This document shows positions 56,523 through 64,000 of a DNA stretch of 64,000 nucleotides, one piece after another. The notes beneath the pieces are model-generated. The model was not told the DNA's origin and ran no database searches. It worked only from the letters and a program-made list of their open reading frames with translations. The stretch spans positions 2,483,001 through 2,547,000 of the forward strand of contig JALDNG010000099.1 in assembly GCA_024349245.1 (NCBI GenBank), in the 5' to 3' direction. Position 1 is the first letter of the stretch. The number at the start of each line of letters is the position of its first letter. The translations under genes and the position numbers were made by a program. This DNA is from Neodontobutis hainanensis (taxonomy: Eukaryota > Chordata > Actinopteri > Gobiiformes > Odontobutidae).

Positions 56523-57300
56523 GTAAAGCTGGAAAGGGTTACAAAGTTATTTCAAAGACTTTAGAAATTTACCAGTCTACAGTTAGACAAACAATTTACA
56601 AATGGAGATACTTTGGGACTGTTGCTACTCTACCAAAAAGTGGTTGCCCAATCAAAATGACACCAAGAGCACAACAAAGACTCATCAATGAGGTAAAGAA
56701 ACAACCCTGAATGACAACCGAAGATTTGAATGCATCATTGGAACTTGCTAACATCTCTGTTCATGAGTCTAGACTACATTAAAACACTGAACAAGCAGGG
56801 TATCCATGGCAGGACACCACAAAGAAAGTAAGCCAATGCTTACTAAAAAGAACATTGCTGCACGTCTGAAGTTTGCAAAAGAGCACACTGACACTCCACA
56901 GCAGTATTGGCAAAATGTTTTGTGGACTGAAGAAACTAAGATTGAAATAAGATTTGGAAAAAAAACACAGCGCTACATCTGGCGTAGAACTGTAAAGTAA
57001 GGTGGAAGAAACATCATGATTTGGGCCTGCTTGCTGCATCAGGGCCTGGTCAGCTTGCAGTCATTGAGGCAAAGATGAATTCCCAAGTATATCAGACAAT
57101 TCTTGAGGCTAATGTGAGGATCTCTGTACGTCAGCTGAAACTGTGTAGAAGGTGGGTGATGCAGCAGGACAACGACCAAGGACAAAGGACAGACCACAAC
57201 CCAATGGAGATGCTATGGATTGTCTAATGAGAGCTATACATACATGAGAGCTAAAGCAGTTCTGCCAGAAAGAGTGGGCTAAAATCCCTCCTCAACAATG
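56523..57300 (+). pseudogene. Tc1-like transposase fragment
   Basis: GKGYKVISKTLEIYQSTV with KWRYFGTV is a Tc1-type paired-HTH domain. LTKKNIAARLKFAKEH and VLWTEETKIEIRFG (with catalytic-type E/D position) follow after frameshifts, then GRNIMIWACL. It lacks both inverted repeats. Confidence 0.65.
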
Positions 57301-57397
57301 TGCAGGTCTTTTTCTACAGAAACAGGAAGCACCTGGTTGAGGTTATAACGGCCACTTACATTTTCCACTGCCATTTTTTAATGTTGACCTCGTCACC
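57301..57397. other. unassigned
   Basis: Short unassigned linker before the LINE. Confidence 0.4.
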
Positions 57398-57535
57398 CCT
57401 CCTTGAACCGCCACCTTATCGTGGTGGAGGGGTTTGAGTGCCCGGATGATCCTAGGAGCTATGTTGTCGGGAGCTTTATGCCCCTGGTAGGGTCTCCCAA
57501 GGCAAACAGGTCCTAGGTGACGGGCCAGACCAAGA

Positions 57536-58470
57536 GTGGAACCCCTTATGGACATTTCAAAATCAAGGACTGTTACGTCGCCCGGTATGGCGCAACCGGG
57601 GCCCCACCCTGAAGCCAGGCCCGGGGTTGGGGCTCATATGCGAGCGCCTGGTGGCCGGGTCTTTCCCCACGGGGCCCGGCCGGGCTCGGCCCGAAAGAGC
57701 GACGTGGGGCCGACCTCCCGTGGGCCACCGCCTGCAGGAGAAACCGTAAGGGGTCGGTGCAATGTGGATTGGGTGGCAGTCGAAGGCGGGAATGTCACCG
57801 CGCTGGCGGGTAAGGAGCCTGAGCTTGTGCGAGAGGTTGAGAGATACCGACTAGAGATAGTCGGGCTCACCTCTATGCACAGCTTGGGCTCTGGAACCCA
57901 ACTCCTCGAGAGAGGCTGGACTCTCCACTACTCTGAAGTTGCCTGCGGTGAGAGACGGCGGACCAGTGTGGGTTTGCTCATTGCCCCCCGGCTTAGCCGC
58001 CATGTGTTGGAGTTCACCCCGGTGAACGAGAGGGTCGCTTCCCTGCGCCTTCGGGTCGGGGATAGGTCTCTCACTGTTGTTTGTGCTTATGGGCCAAATG
58101 GCAGTGCAGAGTACCCGGCCTTCTTGGAGTCTCTGTGAGGGGTGCTGGAAAGTGCTCCAACCGGGGACTCCATTGTCTACTGGGGGACTTCAACGCTCAC
58201 GTGGGCAGCGACAGTGACACCTGGAGTGTTTGTCCCAGTTTGTCCATAACGAACACCATGTTCAAGCATAATGGTGTCCATCAGTGCACGTGGCACCAGG
58301 ACACCCTAGGCGGTCGATGATCGACTTTGTAGTTGTTTCATCTGACCTCCGACCGTATGTCTTCTCGGGTGAAGAGAGGGGCGGAGCTGTCAACTGATCC
58401 CCATCTGGTGGTGAGTTGGATCCGATGGCGGGGGAGAAGGCGGGACAGACTTGGCAGACCCAAATGTACT
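57536..58470 (+). pseudogene. Rex3-like endonuclease
   Basis: LVREVERYRLEIVGLTSMHS (the ExxxxLQExx-type start of an AP endonuclease), VGLLIAPRLSRHVLE, VVCAYGPNGSAEYP, then in another frame LLGDFNAHVGSDSD and finally LSTDPHLVVSWIRW. The catalytic-type D-x-N of GDFNAHVG is visible. Confidence 0.7.
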
Positions 58471-59225
58471 GTGAGGGTCTGTTGGGAACATTTGGCTGAA
58501 GCCCCTGTCAGAGAGATCTTCAACTCCCACCTCCAACAGAGCTTCGACAAGATTCCGAGGAAGACTGGAGACATTGAGTCCGAGTGGACTATGTTCTCCA
58601 CCTCCATTGTCGACGCAGCCACTCGGCTGTGGCCTCAAAGTCTCCGGTGCCTGTCGTGGCGGCAATCCCCGAACCCGGTGGAGGACACCGGAAGTAAGGG
58701 AGGCCGTCAAGCTGAAGAAGGAGACCTATCGAGCCTGGTTGGCTTGTGGGACTCCTGAGGCAGCTGATAGGTACCGGCAGGCCAAGCGGGCTGCAGCACG
58801 GGTGGTTGTGGAGGCAAAAACTCGGGTCTGGGAGGAGTTCGGTGAGGCCATGGAAAAAGACTATCGGTCGGCCACGAAGAAATTCTGGCAAACCGTCCGG
58901 AGCCTCAGGAGGGGGAAGCAGTGCCCTGCCAGCACTGTTTACAGGAGGTGGGAATTTGCTGACCTCAACTGAGGATATTGTTGGACGGTCGAAGGAATAC
59001 TTCGAGGATCTCCTCAACCCCACCGTCACGTCTTCCACTGAGGAAGCAGAGGCTGAGGGCTCAGAGATGGACTCGTCCATTTCTCGGGCTGAAGTCACTG
59101 AGGTAGTTGGGAAGCTCCTCGGTGGCAAGGCACCGGGGGTGGATTAGATACGCCCTGAGTACCTCAAGTCTCTGGATGTTGTGGGGCTGTCTTAGCTGAC
59201 ACGCCTCTGCATAATCGCGTGGTGT

Positions 59226-60125
59226 TTGGGGACAGTACCTCTGGACTGGCAGACCGGGGTGGTGGTCCCTCTTTTTAAGAAGGGGGACCGGAGGGTGTGT
59301 TCCAACTACAGAGGGATCACACTCCTCAGCCTCCCCGGGAAAGTCTATGCCAGGGTACTGGAGAGGAGAATGCGGCCGATAGTCGAACCTCAGATCCAGG
59401 AGGAACAATGCGGTTTTCGTCCCGGTCGTGGAACACTGGACAAGCTCTATACCCTCTCTAGGGTGCTGGAGGATTTATGGGAGTTTGCCCAACCAGCCCA
59501 CATGTGCTTTGTGGATCTGGAGAAGGCATTCGACTGTGTCTCTCGTGGTGCCCTGTGGGGGGTGCTCTGGGAATATGGGGTCCAGGGCCCTTTGCTAAGG
59601 GCTGTCCGGTCCCTGTATGACCAGAGCAGGAGCTTGGTTCACATTGCCGGCAGTAAGTCAGACCTGTTCCCTGTGAATGTTAGACTCCGGCAGGGCTGCC
59701 CTTTGTCACCGGTCCTGTTCATTATCTTTATGGACAGGATTTCTAGGCGCAGCCAGGGGCCGGAGGGAGTCTGGTTTGGGGACCACAGGATTTCATCTCT
59801 GCTTTTTGCAGATGATGTAGTCCTGTTGGCTCCATCAAGCCAGGACTTTCAATGTTCACTGGGGCAGTTTGCAACCGAGTGTGAAGCAGCTGGGATGAGG
59901 ATCAGCACTTCCAAGTCTGAGACCATGGTTCTCAGTCAGAAAAGGGTGGCTTGCCCCCTCCAGGTTGGTGGAGAGCTCCTGCCTCAAGTGGAGGAGTTTA
60001 AGTATCTCGGAGTCTTGTTCACGAGTGAGGGAAGGAGCGTGAGATCGATGACGGATCGGTGCAGCTTCTGCAGCAATGCGGTCGATGTACCGGTCTGTCG
60101 TGGTGAAGAAGGAGCTGAGCTGTAA
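59226..60125 (+). pseudogene. Rex3-like reverse transcriptase
   Basis: 299 codons open. The motifs are NYRGITLLSLPGKVYARVLE (27-46), CGFRPGRGTLDKLYTLSRVL (62-81), CFVDLEKAFDCVSR (94-107), RLRQGCPLSPVLF (153-165) and LLFADDVVLLAPS (192-204). FADD at 194-197 is the catalytic box. Upstream and downstream parts are in other frames. Confidence 0.8.
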
Positions 60126-60181
60126 GGCAAAGCTCTCGATTTACCAGTTGATCTACCTACTCTCACCTATGGTCATGAGCT

Positions 60182-60583
60182 TTGGGTCATGACCGAAAGA
60201 ACAAGATCCCGGATACAGGCGGCCGAAATGAGCTTTCTCCGCAGAGGGGCGGGCGCTCCCTTAGAGATAAGGTGAGGAGCTCGGTCACTCGGGACGAGCT
60301 CAAAGTAGAGCCGCTGCTCCTTCACATCGAGAGGAGCCAGCTGAGGTGGCTCGGGCATCTGTTTCGGATGCCTCCCGGACGCCTCCCTAGGGAGGTGTTC
60401 TGGGCATGTCCCACCGGGAGGAAACCTCGGGGCAGACCTAGGACACGCTGGAGGGACTATGTCTCTCGGCTGGCCTGGGAACGCCTCGGTATCCCCCTGG
60501 AAGAGCTAGAGGAAGTGTCTGGGGAGAGGGAAGTCTGGGCTTCTCTACTTAGACTGCTGCCCCCGCGACCCTGCCCCAGATAA
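60182..60583 (+). pseudogene. Rex3-like C-terminal domain
   Basis: RSQLRWLGHLFRMPPGRLPR followed by GRPRTRWRDYVSRLAWERLG is the conserved tail of this LINE protein, ending 30 bp before the GATG repeats. Confidence 0.75.
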
Positions 60584-60644
60584 GTGGTAGAAGATGGATG
60601 GATGGATGGACTGTGTTCAATAAAAACATGATAGATCAGAATTT

Positions 60645-60779
60645 CTTTGAGTGATTGTTTTTTAGACACATTATGTTTGTCTTAAAATGTGATCTGATCT
60701 CCTTCTAAGTCAAGAGTATTGAACATTTATTCAGAAAACCATTAAATTCTAAAAGATTCACTTACTTTTCTTGCCAATG
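60645..60779. repeat. MITE fragment upstream of TAAR copy 5
   Basis: AAATGTGATCTGATCTCC and AAAGATTCACTTACTTTTC match the piece before copy 4. Confidence 0.5.
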
Positions 60780-60794
60780 TATAATATAAACATA

Positions 60795-61027
60795 TTTCTA
60801 AATATACCTTATAGAACACCCACAATGACCGTCTAATTACCGAGAACAATCTGATTGGATCACACTAGTTTTTCAGCCTTGGAACAGACACAGGGGTTGA
60901 TATGTTCTGTGTAGAGGCAAAGTTGCAAGCATACCAACATGAAGACACAGACTTCTGGCTGTAACTGGATATGAGCGGGTCTTGGGTTTTTTTAAACTCT
61001 GAAAATATATTATTATATATTTTAGAT
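60795..61027 (+). promoter_or_regulatory. conserved upstream block of TAAR copy 5
   Basis: TAATTA at 60834-60839 and GATTGG at 60853-60858 are conserved with copies 3 and 4. The last ~60 bp before the ATG have diverged and contain a stop in the extended frame. Confidence 0.45.
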
Positions 61028-61993
61028 ATGAGTCTGAACAGGACTTACACTAACATCCATCCATGCTTTGAATTTGATAATATGACTTACATTTTTTCCA
61101 GTAATCCTTCTGTACTCTGTGTACTGGTATATCTTTCTCTTGGACTGTTATCAGCTGCAACAGTTTGTGGAAACCTTCTTGTAATCATCTCTATTATTTA
61201 TTTTAAGCAGCTCCACAGTTCCACAAATTACCTTATCCTCTCTCTGGCTGTGGCTGACCTGCTCGTTGGAATTGTAGTCTTTCCTTTCAGCATGGCACAT
61301 ACTGTAACCTCATGTCTCTATCAGAAAGATGTGTTTTGTAAAATACGTGACTGTTTTGATGCTATACTCTGTACGTCCTCTATTCTGAACTTGTGCTGTA
61401 TTTCTATTGACCGTTATTATGCCATCTGTAATCCTCTCACATATAAAATCACAGTAACTGGTCATGTGGCTGGGATCATGATCTTGGTGACTTGGAGTGT
61501 TGCTGTTATAATAGGTATTAGCGTCATTTTAGGAGGATACAGCCAAGGAATCTGTGAAGAAATGTGCTCCGTTGATGTGGTACTGTCAAATGTTATGGGA
61601 CCTGTTTTTGCTTTTGTCATCCCTGCAATCATCATGCTCTGTATTTATCTTAAGATTTTCTTTGTTGCTCAGAGACAGAGAAACATAATCCAGATTTCTA
61701 AATCAGGAGCTATCAGTAAAATAGAGAGGAAGGCCACTAAAACTCTGGGCATAGTGATGGGAGTTTTCCTTTTATGTATGACCCCATGCTTTCTTTGTGC
61801 TGTCTTTCTGCCTTTATCTAATGACATCCCACCACTCGCTCTGTTTGAAGCCCTCAACTGGCTCGCACTGTCCAATTCAACACTCAACCCTTTCATTTAT
61901 GCCTTCTTCTACAGCTGGTTCAGATCTGCCTGTAAAATAATATTATCGAAACAGATATTCAAATGTGATTTTTCCAACACAAAATTAATGTGA
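61028..61993 (+). CDS. trace amine-associated receptor, TAAR1-like, intact
   Basis: 321 aa, single exon, the only intact receptor here. A plasma-membrane class A GPCR, expected to sense amines and couple to Gs/Golf (family knowledge). Features: N-glycosylation sites N4 and N18; GN at 48-49 (TM1); LAVAD with D77 (TM2); C104; D111 at position 3.32, the amine-binding aspartate; DRY at 129-131; W156; P199 (TM5); P253 (TM6); NSTLNP at 283-288 and YSWF at 295-298, the TAAR fingerprint; a short C-terminal tail. Oddities: position 6.48 is Met (CMTP, 250-253) instead of Trp, and 7.43 is Leu (L281) instead of Tyr. I chose the Met at 61028 because it is conserved in copies 2-4. A Met 19 codons upstream (60971) is not. 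TAAR1-like is a judgement by eye; another teleost TAAR subfamily is possible. Confidence 0.9.
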   Translation: MSLNRTYTNIHPCFEFDNMTYIFSSNPSVLCVLVYLSLGLLSAATVCGNLLVIISIIYFKQLHSSTNYLILSLAVADLLVGIVVFPFSMAHTVTSCLYQKDVFCKIRDCFDAILCTSSILNLCCISIDRYYAICNPLTYKITVTGHVAGIMILVTWSVAVIIGISVILGGYSQGICEEMCSVDVVLSNVMGPVFAFVIPAIIMLCIYLKIFFVAQRQRNIIQISKSGAISKIERKATKTLGIVMGVFLLCMTPCFLCAVFLPLSNDIPPLALFEALNWLALSNSTLNPFIYAFFYSWFRSACKIILSKQIFKCDFSNTKLM

Positions 61994-62481
61994 CGTGGTG
62001 CTTGTTTCAGATAATATTATCTCAAACCCAGAATCTCAACTGGTGGGTCATGATCTAAAAGAAGTTTGCAGGAATATTCATGGGTGGCTAAAAAACCTTT
62101 TACATTTAAATCAGTGCTAAAAAATTTAACCATGCATGGTTTGAATAAATATGCTTGAAATGTCGAAGAAAACCTTCAATTTTATTTATTCATAGTACTA
62201 ACATTTATATCATGTTAAATCAAATGTTTACATTTATTCTATATTTTTTGTAATAATGAGTTGTGTCCAAGGGAACAAATGGAACACCTTCTTTCCACCC
62301 TTTGATTGAACATTTATTTACAGAGACTAACTAGATGACATTTTCAGATGAATATGTTGATTATTTTCTATACATTGTGGCCTGCCAAATAAAAGTTTTT
62401 CACAAGGCAGGTGTAGCCAAGTATTTTTGTGCAATGTCTATCATTTTACCATGAGCACCTGAGCGTCCTGCCCACCACTGT
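61994..62481 (+). repeat. TAAR copy 5 3' flank
   Basis: Homologous to flanks of copies 1 (first ~50 bp, near identical), 3 and 4. Non-coding. Confidence 0.55.
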
Positions 62482-62665
62482 AAGTCAAGGCAGTTTTTTT
62501 TCATACCACAATTCATGCACTGGGTCATTCAAAGTGCTTTACAGAAAGAAAAGTCAAATTTAAAAATACATAGACAATATTTAGAATAAGAAAAAATTAA
62601 AAATTAAAGACAAACAGAGGAGATGATAAACATTTTAAGTTGTCTTTACCAAATGTAGGCGGATG
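62482..62665 (-). repeat. L2/CR1-like LINE tail, copy c
   Basis: Same 3' end as 18838 and 53519 (GTCAAGGCAG, CACTGGGTCATTCAAAGTGC, TTTACAGAAA). Confidence 0.7.
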
Positions 62666-63049
62666 TTAGGTGCTGGCGCCACACTTATGCGTATTTTTGA
62701 ACCTTATTTCAGTTGGTATTGTGCTACTGAATGAAATTTTTGACCTATTTACAATGCAAAAATACTAAATTTAAAGTATATTTGTTTTTTATTTGTATAG
62801 TCAATTTGTCGTATAATGCTAGATTTAAGAAACATTTACTTAACATGAAAAAAATATAAGACAAAAACACTTAATTAAAGATTTTAAATCTTCCTCCATC
62901 TTGCCAAGTCAAAATTTGTTGTTTTATGTACATCTTTAGATAAATGCAGCATTTTTTTTTACTTTTCAGATTTTAGGGGATTTGCTGTGGGTTGCATTAT
63001 ATATTGACCAAAGATATCAATGTAAAATAGTTAATAAAATGTCTTTTGT
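62666..63049. other. no gene recognised
   Basis: AT-rich sequence between the LINE tail and the next LINE fragment. Confidence 0.45.
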
Positions 63050-64000
63050 TTTAGATACAATCATGGAATGCATCACAGTACAAATTGAAATGGAAAAATC
63101 AAAAAAACATTTTAATTAGCTGCATTTATAGGAAACCGGGATCAAATATTGACACATTTAAGGGGAAAATAACTGAAATATTTAATAACATAAATAACAA
63201 AAAAATGTTTTTTATCTGTGGAGATAAATAGTGCTACATTAATTGATAACATATTTACCAATGTCCTTGACTATAAAATTGAAAGTCGTTTAATAATAAA
63301 TTACGTCAGTGACCATTTGCCAGTTTTTGCAAACATACATAGCTACACTAGAACCTCGAAAGACAAAAAAATATGCACAATGACCCGACACAGAACCCAA
63401 GAAAAAATCAATAAATTTAAAGAGGATTTAATGAAACAAGATTGGGGAAACGTATATGTAGATAATGTGAATGAAGCTTATGATGTCTTTCTGACTGCTT
63501 TAATATGAAATTATGAAAAAAACTGTCCTTTAGTAAAGAAAGAGGTAAAACTGAAATCTGATGAAAAACCGTGGATAACTAATGGAATATTAAACACATG
63601 TAAGAAGAAAAATGTCTTATATAATGAATTTTTAAAGAAGAGGACAAGAGAAGCAGAAAATAAATACAAGATATACAAAAAAAAAAAAACTAACCAGAAT
63701 TATGAGAAGCAATAAAAATAACTATTATAGTAAACTACTGGAGGACAATAGAAGCAATATAAGAATAACCTGGAAAGTGCTGAATGAAATTATCAAGAAA
63801 AAAAAAGACAAAATGGGACTCACAAACTATTTTCTGACTAAAGATAATATAGAAGTTAAGGATATGACATTAGCTGCAAATGAATTTAATGTTTTTTTTT
63901 TTTTTGTTGGAGTTGGTCCAGGTTTGGCGGAGGGGTTTGCAAGGACTGGCAGTATAAATATAAATGATGTGATAAGTAGGAATGTAAATATTAATTAAAG
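63050..64000 (+). mobile_element. LINE endonuclease fragment, runs off the window
   Basis: In successive frames: CIYRKPGSNIDTFKGKITEI, FFICGD, then SATLIDNIFTNVLDYKIES, INYVSDHLPVFANI with the S-D-H catalytic triplet, and PWITNGILNTCKKKNVLYNE, the segment between endonuclease and RT. The expected stretch after ICGD (the D-x-N part) is deleted. Frameshifts and poly(A) runs abound. RT would lie beyond 64000. Confidence 0.65.

Larger units (their letters stand above)
57398..60612 (+). mobile_element. Rex3-like LINE copy C, nearly full length
   Basis: About 3.2 kb: 5' UTR (CACCTTATCGTGGTGGAGG), endonuclease, RT, C-terminal domain and a (GATG)n tail at 60594-60610. A GATG tail and an RTE-type layout fit the teleost Rex3 family. 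The coding sequence changes frame at least six times, so it is inactive. It lies directly upstream of the only intact TAAR. Confidence 0.8.

Overview
The window is teleost fish genomic DNA. It carries a tandem array of five single-exon trace amine-associated receptor (TAAR) genes, all on the + strand, and the space between them is almost entirely transposable-element debris. The fish assignment rests on the TAAR expansion, the tRNA-headed SINEs, Rex3-like and L2/CR1-like LINEs, a Gmr1-like and a chromovirus-like Ty3/Gypsy element, hAT, Tc1-like and pogo-like DNA transposons, and a 97-bp (CA)n tract. There are no bacterial features.

TAAR array. Copy 5 (61028-61993) is the only intact receptor: 321 aa, seven membrane segments, D3.32, DRY, NP-x-x-Y. 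Copy 1 (1-778, cut by the window edge), copy 3 (39426-40415) and copy 4 (52048-53001) are broken by small indels. Copy 2 (17251-18572) is split by a SINE. Each copy has a different lesion. The coding sequences group as 1+2 versus 3+4+5, whereas the 3' flanks group as 1+3 versus 2+4+5, which suggests recombination or gene conversion during expansion. A conserved block with TAATTA and GATTGG motifs precedes copies 3, 4 and 5.

Region by region. 0.8-6 kb: duplicated TAAR flank, hAT pieces, SINEs and a gag-protease fragment that recurs at 41.5 kb. 6.0-15.7 kb: a hAT transposon on the - strand, with a 5'-truncated LINE in one exon and a 6.2-kb Gypsy-class LTR element (8426-14647, 5-bp duplication GTAGG) in its intron. 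That LTR element encodes integrase before reverse transcriptase. 18.8-22.7 kb: L2/CR1-like LINE end, a Tc1-type MITE and the 3' half of a chromodomain-bearing Gypsy element. 22.8-33.8 kb: an unusual non-coding repeat block. It contains a ~0.8-kb higher-order repeat, a young non-autonomous LTR element (25074-28984) made of minisatellites with a predicted self-priming site, and nested long palindromes. 33.8-37.2 kb: two broken Rex3-like LINEs. 40.4-48.6 kb: second copy of the duplicated flank, hAT debris and a pogo-like transposon with a PHD finger (44626-48278). 53.5-60.6 kb: non-coding repeats, Tc1-like fragments and a nearly full-length but frameshifted Rex3-like LINE. 62-64 kb: LINE tail and a LINE endonuclease fragment running off the window.

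Functionally, the only gene likely to make a host protein is TAAR copy 5, a putative amine chemoreceptor. Everything else is decayed or non-coding.
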